A stretch of DNA of 64,000 bases, from contig CM037868.1 in the NCBI GenBank assembly GCA_021292105.1, forward strand, positions 35,590,876-35,654,875. Reading direction: 5' to 3'. The notes below the pieces were generated by a model. That model saw nothing but the letters and a program-made list of their open reading frames with translations, was not told the origin of the DNA and searched no databases. This DNA is from Anadara kagoshimensis. Taxonomy: Eukaryota; Mollusca; Bivalvia; Arcoida; Arcidae. The first letter of the stretch is position 1; each line of letters opens with the position of its first letter. Of the stretch, positions 35,957 to 45,700 are shown one piece after another. A program made the translations under genes and the position numbers.

Positions 35957-36053
35957 TATTATGCTGTGCATTCCTTTCTCGGGACGTGTCGCCGGTTTTT
36001 CCTTCTTATCTCGATAATACACAGCACGGTGGAGCAGGATTGCGGGTGTTACA
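35957..36053 (-). repeat. Putative 5' LTR of the Gypsy element
   Basis: About 87% identical to 30,115-30,212 in the same orientation. On the minus strand the sequence just inside is 'tttggtggatgaagag', a possible primer-binding site beginning TGG. There is no matching target-site duplication outside the pair. Confidence 0.55.
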
Positions 36054-37390
36054 TCCTCGCTCTGACTCGGGTTCGAATCTCATCTATCAGGGGAATTTAG
36101 CTCATGTTTCTCGAGCACTCGCTTGGCATGTCTAAGATCTTAAAACAAACAAATCCAGATCCATTTTATTATATTTATTCCATCTCGCATAGTAATGTGA
36201 GGATGGACAATCTGGCCAAACTATTTAACGGACCTGGACTGCCCTGTAGTCAAATTTTAGTGCGTACTCTATTTATTTTAAATTTGCCGCCCAACGTTTC
36301 AACTAGGACAATTTTATTTATCAAGACAAAAGATGCTAACGATTTATTCTTTAACTTTTCCAAATTTCAACATTAAAGATTATTTATTATTTATTAATTA
36401 TTATTAAGACGATAGATTTCTATCTTTTTACCTCTGGGTTTATCGAATTATAAGGATAATTTACACGTCAGAACGACTGTTAAATCGAACACAACTTTTA
36501 CAACCAAGGGGTCAATTTGACAAGTGATATATTCTAATTGCTAAAAATAATATTACACCCTATACCTTATTTCCGAGTTCAAAGAAATTAATTAACACTA
36601 TAGATTTTTATCAATTATATAACTTAAAGACAACTTTCTTAATATCTTAATTTTTCATAAAACTATGGCTAATTAGAATCTAAATTTAAACATTCAAATT
36701 AAGGTTTTTCTTTTAATATCTAATATTTAACCAATATTTAACTTTAACAAATTACACCTAATTTTACACCATTACACATGGTCCAGCCTGTTGTTGGGGA
36801 ATTGTTATTTCAATTTCATTCTTTCTGCATTTTGTTCAATATAAGCCCGGTAAATAAAGTCAGAATTGGTTCAACATATACCCATTCAAAATTTTTGTAG
36901 AAAGGTTTGGAAAACTGTAGAAATCACTAGAACAATTCACAAGCCAGGCCTATGCATGCCAAAACGCTTATCATCTCCGGTTTTTTTTTTTGAGATGTTC
37001 ATATGTTCATCTACTCAGTCACTGTGAAATCTTAAATGTACACATATAGTTTCACACTGCAAGTAACTAGATTCCCTTAGCGATACAGCAAATTCTGACT
37101 TCGCTGGGAAAAAGCAATACAATTCATATACAGCACATGGACGCATTAGACCACTTTTCCACCATTATACTTTTTGTGATTATGTTTCGTTATCGTACTC
37201 AAAAATGCATTGCATGTCGTTTTCCATTATAATTCAAATAAAATATTGTCTTCAAACCATCTCAAAAACATGTCGATGGAATACCATATTTTTGTCGCCT
37301 CATTTCATTTGGCATTATTGTAATATTAACATGAATTTATTTAACCGGTAACGTGAAATATAATTTTTGTTTTTGTGTAACGTGCTATCA
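36054..37390. other. Non-coding DNA between Gypsy and the minisatellite field
   Basis: AT-rich. No gene, TIR or tandem repeat recognised. Confidence 0.5.
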
Positions 37391-37394
37391 ACAA

Positions 37395-38935
37395 TTCATT
37401 CATCTAACTGTAGTACAGCCACTGAAACAAACTGCCATACAACAATCCATACACATTGTACCACAACCACCCAAACACACTGTAGTACAACCACCCAAAC
37501 ACACTGTAGTACAACCACTCAAACACACTGTCATACAACCACTCAAAGACACTGTCATACAACAACTAAACACGCTGTCGTGTCATACAGCCACTCAAAC
37601 ACGCTGTCAAACAACCACTCAAACACACTGTCATACAACAACTAAACACGCTGTCGTGTCATACAACCACTCAAACACTGTCATACAACTAAACACGCTG
37701 TCGTGTCATACAGCCACTCAAACACGCTGTCAAACAACCACTCAAACACACTGTCATACAACAACTAAACACGCTGTCGTGTCATACAACCACTCAAACA
37801 CACTGTCATACAACTAAACACGCTGTCGTGTCATACAGCCACTCAAACACGCTGTCAAACAACCACTCAAACACACTGTCATACAACAACTAAACACGCT
37901 GTCGTGTCATACAACCACTCAAACACACTGTCATACAACTAAACACGCTGTCGTGTCATACAGCCACTCAAACACGCTGTCAAACAACCACTCAAACACA
38001 CTGTCATACAACAACTAAACACGCTGTCGTGTCATACAGCCACTCAAACACACTGTCAAACAACCACTCAAACACACTGTCATACAACTAAACACGCTGT
38101 CGTGTCATACAGCCACTCAAACACGCTGTCAAACAACCACTCAAACACACTGTCATACAACAACTAAACACGCTGTCGTGTCATACAACCACTCAAACAC
38201 ACTGTCATACAACAACTAAACACGCTGTCGTGTCATACAACCACTCGAACACACTGTCATACAACTAAACACGCTGTCGTGTCGTACGACCACTCAAACA
38301 CACTGTCATACAACAACTAAACACGCTGTCGTGTCGTACAACCACTCAAACACATTGTCAAACAACCACTCAAACACACTGTCATACAACCACTCAAACA
38401 CATTGTCATACAACCACTCAAACACGCTGCCATACAACCACTCAAAGACACTGTCATACAACCACTCAAACACACTGTCATACAACCACTCAAGCATGCT
38501 GTCATACAACCACTCAAAGACACTGTCATACGATCACCAAAACACATTGTCATACAACTACTCAAACACGCTGTTATACAACAACTAAACACGCTGTCAT
38601 ACAACCACTCAAGCATGCTGTCATACAACCACTCAAAGACACTGTCATACAACCACTCAAACACACTGTCAAACAACCACTCAAAGACACTGTCATACAA
38701 CCACTCAAACACACTGTCATACAACCACTCAAACATGCTGTCATACAACCACTCAAAGACACTGTCATACAACCACCCAAACACACTGTAGTCCAACCAT
38801 CCAAACACACTATTTCAACCACCCAAACTAGTTCAATCACTCAAACACACTGTATTACAACCACTCAAACACACTAGATACCACCCAAACACACTGTTGT
38901 TTAACCACCCAAACACTGTAGTACAATGTACTAGT
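37395..38935 (+). repeat. 24-bp minisatellite field with higher-order structure
   Basis: The basic unit is 'tcatacaaccactcaaacac' plus 'actg' (24 bp), with variants 'aacaactaaacacgctgtcg'. Between about 37,560 and 38,340 units are organised in a larger block of roughly 115-120 bp that itself repeats about seven times. Flanking parts are simple 24-bp repeats. Open frames on both strands (His/Thr/Asn or Trp/Leu/Tyr-rich) are by-products. Confidence 0.95.
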
Positions 38936-38967
38936 GTAGTGAAGCATATGTATTGAGTAAACTCAAA

Positions 38968-39022
38968 AATGCTATATATATATTATTGGGTCATGGCCCC
39001 AATAGTGCTATCTATAAAATAC
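38968..39022. mobile_element. MITE-4 fragment
   Basis: 'atgctatatatatattattg' then 'ggtcatggccccaatag', as in the 29.7-kb cluster. It interrupts the 24-bp field. Confidence 0.65.
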
Positions 39023-39029
39023 ACACACA

Positions 39030-39260
39030 CACACTGTCATACAACCACTAAAACACGTTGCCAACCACCCACACACGCTGTCATACAACCACCCAAACCA
39101 CTGTAGTACAACCACGCAAACACACTGTAGTACAACCACCCAAACACACTAGTTCAGCCACTCAAATACATTGCAGTATAACCACCCAAACACACTAGTT
39201 CAACCATTCAAACACACTAGATACCACCTAAACACACTGTTGTTCAACCACCCAAACACT
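39030..39260 (+). repeat. Continuation of the 24-bp field
   Basis: 'tagtacaaccacccaaacac' units, diverged. Sequence 'agtacaatgtactagtgtag' occurs both before (about 38,920) and after (about 39,265), so array end and MITE-4 were duplicated together. Confidence 0.8.
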
Positions 39261-39264
39261 GTAG

Positions 39265-39480
39265 TACAATGTACTAGTGTAGTGAAGCATATGTATCGAG
39301 TAAACTCAAAAATGCTATATATATTATTGGGTCATTGCCCCAATAGTGCTATCTATAAAATATACTGTTGGATTCCCCACCAATAATTCTGTTTATTGCG
39401 ACTATTTGAAGGGAATGTGTCCCTTTGACTATGGTTTGTGTTTTTAATGTTCATTTTCATTATACTCAATGTAAAACCGC
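39265..39480. mobile_element. MITE-4 copy, longer form
   Basis: Shares 'tattattgggtca', 'tgttggattccc' and 'gtgtccctttga' with 54,063-54,260. These define a common 3' part not present in the 29.7-kb copies. Confidence 0.65.
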
Positions 39481-40110
39481 AGTGGTAGAGTCATCCTCGA
39501 GTACAAAAGGTTATGGATTGAGCCCAGTCTGGATCATACACAAGAAAGACTTTTAAGATTCGAGATAAGGCTCCCTTGTCTGGTTCTTGGCATTAGCAGG
39601 ACAAGAGTAACAACTGGTTCACCCTGTGTCAGAATGACAAGGGGTGTGGTATGATTTTCTGTTGTGTACCAACCCAAGTGAGTAGCACCTTAAAGTGACC
39701 CGCGGATGCACAGCTACACATCATTGACCACGTGTGTTAAGTTTCGTTGCATTAAGTCTTATAGTATTGGAGGTGTTAGCAGGACTAGATGAATGGACGG
39801 AAAGGACGATTCCTATATTGCTAAAACTTGAGGAATTCACTTTCATAATGTTTAATCTGTGCATGAAGCCAACTCAGTTGTGGACTTTTGATGATCACTG
39901 CCTGTTAATTTTGATGCGTGGGTTCAAATGAAAGTTAACACGATCCACATATTTTTCTGTTTAAAAAAAACCTGCCAATTACTTGCCACTTTATTGGGAA
40001 TAGGGACATCACTTAAATTTCACATTAAAGACAAGAGTTTACAGAACAAAACACCTAGAATATTCAATCATAATAAAGTTGCGACTCCTCAATGTGTCTT
40101 GGTAGCGTAA

Positions 40111-40447
40111 CCATTGCAGTAGCTCAGTTGGTAGAGTGCTCACTCCGTAAGTGGGAGGTCGTGGGTTCGAACCCGGCCGGGTCTGACCCACGACTTGAGA
40201 GTGGGTAGTGACTGCTCTTTCGCCAAGCACTCAGCATTACGAAACGAAAGTCAGTTCTTTCAGATGGGAACTTAAAATAAACGAGGTTCCGTGTCACGGT
40301 AGGCGTGGCATGATAAAGAACCCTGCTGTATAATGCCATTAGGGCAACGCACAGGCAAAATTTCTGCACCTTCGCCTATAGCTGGCAATGTCTCAATGTA
40401 AGTGAAATATTCTTGACTGGGACGTTAAACACCATTACTCCATTCAC
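40111..40447 (+). mobile_element. SINE-A, full length, with a perfect 14-bp target-site duplication
   Basis: tRNA-like head (A box tagctcagttggtagagtg; B box ggttcgaacccgg), body and 'cttgactgggacgttaaac' tail. Flanks 'tcttggtagcgtaa' at 40,097-40,110 and 40,448-40,461 are identical, so this is a young, LINE-mobilised insertion and fixes the element's length at 337 bp. Confidence 0.92.
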
Positions 40448-40594
40448 TCTTGGTAGCGTAATGGTTGGAGTGTCCAATTCAAGAACGGGAGGTTTTGAGT
40501 TCGATTACTAGCCACGTCATTTTTAAGATGTTAAAATCGAAAGTTATTGCTTACTGAAGGGTCATCCGCCTTTAATTTAGAGGTAATAACAACT

Positions 40595-40853
40595 GGCCCC
40601 AGTTTCACAATCATTCCTAAGCTAAGATTTTCCTTAACTTAAATTAAGCAAATTTTTGTAATCTCTTTTGGAACTACCAGTGAATATTTTTGTCAAAACT
40701 AAATTGCAAATCTTTTAATCTAGAAGTGATCTTAAAAATGACACCTTAATTTCCTCAATATCTTGAAATTTAACAAAATTATAAAGATTTGAAATTTTGA
40801 ATGATTTAAGTTAAGGGAAATCTTAGCTAAGGAATGATTGTGAAACCGGGGTC
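40595..40853. mobile_element. MITE-2, full copy with about 50-bp TIRs
   Basis: Left 'ccccagtttcacaatcattc' pairs with right 'gaatgattgtgaaaccgggg'; 'taagctaagattttccttaa' pairs with 'ttaagggaaatcttagctaa'. 259 bp, AT-rich interior, no coding. Confidence 0.9.
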
Positions 40854-40861
40854 TGATCTTT

Positions 40862-41035
40862 TAGATCAGACCTTAAAAACTAAGGTTCTGTGTCACTAAA
40901 GGTGCGGCAGATGAAGATCCCTCTTTGCATAAGCTATAAATGCGAAGCACTAGTACAAATTTTTGTCACTTCACCTATAACTGGTGACATCTCGATATAA
41001 TTGCAATGATCTTGTTTGGGACAAAAAGGACTCCT
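40862..41035 (+). repeat. SINE-A body/tail fragment
   Basis: 'aaggttctgtgtcac', 'agatgaagatccct', 'cacttcacctataactggtg' and 'acatctcgatataa' in SINE-A order, without a head. Confidence 0.6.
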
Positions 41036-41639
41036 CCAGTGTTGCAATTCAAGAGCAATACATGGAGATTGAGAAAGTGATGTTCTGCTATATTTATCAG
41101 TTTCAAAATAGAAACATTTGTACATAATATATATATATATATTATTATTACAGCATTGAATACATGTAAATAAAAATTGTAAGCTACACACAAGAATTCT
41201 GCAGAATGATTTGTTTCACCTTGAGGCACATGTAAAAGAGGTGTGGTGGGGAGTTAGAAACAAAAAGAAACTGGGGTGGGGAGGAAACCACCTAAGGTAC
41301 TTTTTGTCAGGTTTGGTCCATGCAGCTCCTATACCTTTGGAAAATCAAGAGTTAAATGCAAAACTTTACTTTTTCATTTAAATTTAAAATCCTCGAAACA
41401 GTAACTCTAATGTCTTCTTTTTTCTTAAAAGGCAAGACAATACTTGTTGTTATGGACTGATTGTTAGGAACTGAAAATATGAAAACAATTCATTTAGATT
41501 TTGCCATTGCCACCAACAAAAAAACATAATAATTGTATGTTTAAGGTCCTTTATTTCATCAACAAGAAAATAATATTGCCATGCATAATTTGTGTTCAAA
41601 CCAAACAGTAGATCCTTTTTATAGAGGACAATTTTCTCA

Positions 41640-42508
41640 AGTTGAGTAAATCAAATGTAAAATAATACACATATAAAAACTGATGTTAACAGACTTTGAA
41701 TCCTCAATGACCTTTGACCTCATGACCTTGAAACTTAACTCAAGTATTCTTTATGATTTCCTGCACATTCACCTGCAAATCTAGATCAATAAACTTCATT
41801 TTATAAAGTTTACCCCAACAACTTAACATTGGGAACTAATGCAGACACGGAGGGGTAGAACAGAAGAAGCCCTTCTGCACTTCCTACATGTGGGCTAAAT
41901 TAAACTTATCACCCTTTGAACTCCCATGCATTGTAATGTGGTCTAAGTATTCTTCATTAAGTTTCTACAACTTTCACATGCATATATCTTATGTCTATCC
42001 ATTTTAAGAATGTGTCACATTTGAGAAAATTAACATTTTAAGTCTTTGAGTTTGGCCCTAGTATTTTTTACATATTATTTCCATGTATACATGTCATTAT
42101 CTGTTTAAATAATCAAGTTACAAAAATTTTAAGCCAGTTCAAGAATTTTTCAAAATTTAACGCAAAAATGTGTAACCTATTTCTCAAACAAATTTTATGA
42201 AATGAACAATTTATAGTCTTAAGACCCCAGAGAACCCAAATATCACATCAGATTTTTTCTCTCATCATGGCTTTTGGAGAAAAAGATTTTTAAAGATTTT
42301 TGCACCCCTAGGTCACTGTGACCTAGTTTTTGTTACAATAGCAACACCACAAACAAATCTGAAATGCACCGGCCCAAATATACCAAGTTTCATTGAAATC
42401 TGTTCAGTAGTTTTAGCGTAGAAGTGGAAAATGTAAAAGTTCACAACAACAACAAGACAAATTTTGATCAGAAAAGATCATGTGAGCCTTCCGCTCAGGT
42501 GAGCTAAA
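41640..42508 (+). repeat. Molluscan interspersed repeat, 3' end intact
   Basis: Ends 'gccttccgctcaggtgagct' plus 'aaaa', a terminus I recognise from many bivalve sequences. 'cctttgacctcatgaccttg' and 'aagtttcattgaaatctgtt' are also typical. The 3' end lies two bases from the stop codon of gene B (42,513-42,511), so the gene's 3' UTR would run into it antisense. Confidence 0.6.
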
Positions 42509-42510
42509 AT

Positions 42511-42715
42511 CTATGTTGATTTCCCAAGCTTTATGTTGTTCAGCTTTGCTCGTATCTGTGCCAGAGTTCGCAATTGAAGAGAAGGACAGGTCTTTTGCAC
42601 TTCTATAAGATCACACGGTGGATGCTTATATTTTTTGTATTGTCCAAATACATCTTGAATTTTTTACGCAATACATTGGTTTCTTCTGGTGTCCATCGTT
42701 TTCTTTTTGGCTGTC
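42511..42715 (-). CDS. Gene B last exon: Myb/SANT-like C-terminus, frame break inside
   Basis: Acceptor 'acttttag' just right of 42,715. It starts GQPKRKRWTPEETNVLRKKF, the first helix of a Myb/SANT-like module (W plus acidic pair). As written, the entry frame stops at TAG 42,605-42,603. From about 42,645 the +1-shifted frame continues with HPPCDLIEVQ and LRTLAQIRAKL (the third-helix 'R-T-x-x-x-I-R' pattern) to TAG at 42,513-42,511. One missing base in 42,640-42,650 explains both parts. Confidence 0.7.
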
Positions 42716-45700
42716 CTAAAAGTATATTAGAAATTAGAGTTAGAATTACAGTGATGTTTCCTTTTTTACAAGATATGGTAAGTGTATGTACATAATTATA
42801 TTAGATTATAGAATCTACCACAAACTGTGGTCAAGATAGGGAAAAAATTTTGACTGATTCTATTTCTTGCACCACAAAGTACAATTTTAAACTCAAAATC
42901 AATTTGGACCAAACATATACATCTGATTTTATCGAGAAAAAAAACCTCTCCAATGAAAATTGCAATTATGACAAAGGGGATGTAAAGTTTATATATATGT
43001 CTTAGCAAAGACCCAAGATTGTTATACTGTATAAAATTGACCTAATATCACATCTGTAAACGGGAATTCTACACAGTTCTACAGCTTGGAAGGTGCAGAT
43101 ATGAACAATGACCTTTGTGTAGCAACCTGCCTCCAGCTTTCAACTGCCTGCTAAATAGCATGCTAACTAAAGGAACTACTGGTTACCTTCTCCCTGAAGG
43201 AAGACATGGGAAAATACATTGTCAGCTTAGTATGGACCAAAAAGGCCAGGGGGACCAGGATTAATCCGAACAATCCAGCTGGAAACTGCTGTTAAAACGA
43301 AAAAATAAGTCACCATCAACTCTCTGGCAGAATAAATCCTGCTGGAGAAAAAGGAAAGAACAGCAGGAACTAGCACAGACCACCCAGCCAGCTCCAGTGG
43401 TGATTGAAAAAGTCAAAGATCAAGGCAAAGACACAGATAGTAAGAAAGAAGAAAAAGGTTCCAGCACCTGTTTGGAAATTAAACCTACCAGCACCATTAC
43501 CATCTCCAACCATGCAACCAAAGCATACCATTGCAAACCAGTGGTCGCAATACCTACATCAGGTGATAAGCGATGCACAAAAAGAAACAGCTCAACATCA
43601 AATAACGTAAGTAGAAGCGCGAAGACAGCCGCACATCACTGCTCCAGCAACAGACTGATGAAATCAACAAAAGCAAAGATGTACAAGCAGCAGCACCACC
43701 TCAACTACCAACCATAGCACCCAGCTCCAGCTCCATCATCCAGAAGGAAACACAAAAAAGCAAAGGTCTGCACAATGACTAGATAGTCCATGTAAATAAT
43801 ATACTACATAGACAATAAACTACACCAAGGGCCATTTAAAGGAAAAATCACCCTAAAAACATCATGTGAATGATGTCATTAAACATCCACAGAATATGCT
43901 ATCAGCATTTAGTTTAACATAATCTTTTGTCACCATATACCAGTATAACTACCTTCATTTGTGTCACCTGAGCATCCCTGTTGTTCTATCATTTCCTCTA
44001 CATCCTCTTTGTCAACCTCTACATCCATCTCTTCATCAACTTCTACATCTCCCTCTTCGTAAACTACTGGTAATTCTTTCAAAATAATAGAAAAGTGAAC
44101 ATCAGTATTCAGAACATGTCTACCTAAACCATTATAGACCTATTGCAAGAAAATGAAACATTGATCATCACAAATATGCAATGTCTCTTATTTGGGAAAT
44201 AATAAAGACTACCAGATATGTTAGTGACATAAAAAATTAAGTAATGATCCAACATTAAAGTTGATTACTACAAGATGGCACTAGGAGAGATCAAGAAGCT
44301 ACATAGCAAATCAAATATCAGTCTTGTATTAATAATAAGCACACCATGGCTGAATAAAGGGCTGTTGTGGTCGAGGGGTTAAGACGTTAGTCTTCAAACC
44401 CAAGGTCTCTCACCACTGTGAGTTGGAATTTCCCTTACTTTTTCTTTACTGACTGGCTTGTTGTCAGTTTAATGTGACCGTTGTTGTCAGTATAATGTGA
44501 CCGAGTGGGGTGTTGTGTATATCTTGGCAATGCTTTTGTGAACTAACACCAAAATAGTTGTCATCAGTGCACACTAATACAAAGCACAAACTCATTACCA
44601 CAAGAAAATATGAAGACTAATCCTGAGATAAGTAAAAACTTGATTTCGTCACAAAAGGCTGAAAGATTACTGATGACATAAAACAACAGGCAACCAACCA
44701 ACCGACCATGGCAGAATAACACAATACAATACATTGGGCACATTAATAGACATGCCAGTTTTATTAGATAAAAGTCTGAGTGCAACCACTGTGGCAAAGC
44801 ATAACTTGCAAATTGGTTTCCAATACAAACAGGAAAAATAAAATCAAATTTTTATCCATACTTAGCAAAATTCAAACTCACATTTAGACAGTGATAAGAA
44901 TTAGACCATGTGTCCAAAGTAACCAACATGCTGATTTAATGTCACTACATGGTTTTTAATGTACTTATGTAAATGAATATATCTCTATCAAAAGAAAGAA
45001 AACAAACTAATTTATTCTTTAAATACTTGTGTGAAATATATATGTGAATATGAATGTCAAAATGTTGTTTTAAATTAGACAACATTGAAAATTTGATCTA
45101 TCAGAAGCATCTGGTGGGGTTATATTGACAAGAAAAATCCATATCAGTGAGTCTTGGTGTTTTTATATTCATGTTTTGGTATTTTAAATGGATTTTTTAT
45201 TGGTGTTTTACATCTCTTCAAGATTATTTCACTCATGAATATAGGGGCAGTATATTTTTTGGAGGGGGGTGTAGAGAAAACCAGTGTCCAGAGTAAACCA
45301 ACAACCTAGGATAAATTAAATCTTCCCACATGAAATAATTTGTCTTCGCTGTGGCTCGAACTTGTACTTCAGGTGTGAGGCTTTGTGATCCATACTAACT
45401 ATACAGACTTGCTACCTTCCAGAAGTACATGTAACTGGTAAATTTCCTACACAAGTCTGAAAAATAACCACCTATAAGATTCTATAGATAAATGCCATAC
45501 AACCCAGAATTTACTTTTTATCTCCACACTTAACTTACACTGAATAACTATTTCATAACTGAAAAACAACTTTTTAAGATTTTTCAGCCTATGTGACCTT
45601 GACCTTTGACACACTGACCCCAAAAGTAATCCTAACCAAAATCTGTTACTATGTATTCACATACAAAGTTATTTTGAAAAAAATTTGTTAGTTATCATCC

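Larger units (their letters stand above)
30115..36053 (-). mobile_element. Decayed Ty3/Gypsy LTR retrotransposon
   Basis: On the minus strand the order is gag (35,856 downward), CCHC zinc knuckle, protease, reverse transcriptase, RNase H, integrase, then a chromosome-targeting-like tail at 31,112. This pol order (integrase last) is that of Ty3/Gypsy. Flanking direct repeats of about 98 bp (30,115-30,212; 35,957-36,053) have TG...CA ends and about 87% identity; if they are the LTRs they are unusually short. The coding region is split by many stops and frameshifts, and a TIR element sits in the 3' part of pol. No autonomous activity is expected. Confidence 0.85.

Noticed and set aside
31654-36376. 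Plus-strand open frames across the Gypsy element
   Set aside because: Antisense shadows; conserved polymerase, RNase H and integrase motifs are all on the minus strand.
37353-38840. His/Thr-rich plus-strand and Trp/Leu-rich minus-strand frames
   Set aside because: Read-through of the 24-bp field in several frames, with no splice-linked non-repeat sequence.
37395-38935. Possible CRISPR-like array
   Set aside because: No unique spacers; all sequence between repeats is itself repeat, in animal DNA.
40111-40190. Functional tRNA gene
   Set aside because: A and B boxes are present, but the sequence continues into a SINE body with TSD and has multiple degenerate relatives.
43397-43717. 106-codon Lys/Ser/Thr-rich frame as a gene
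   Set aside because: Overlapping frames of similar composition, no start context or splice sites; at most a LINE ORF1 relic in a gene B intron.
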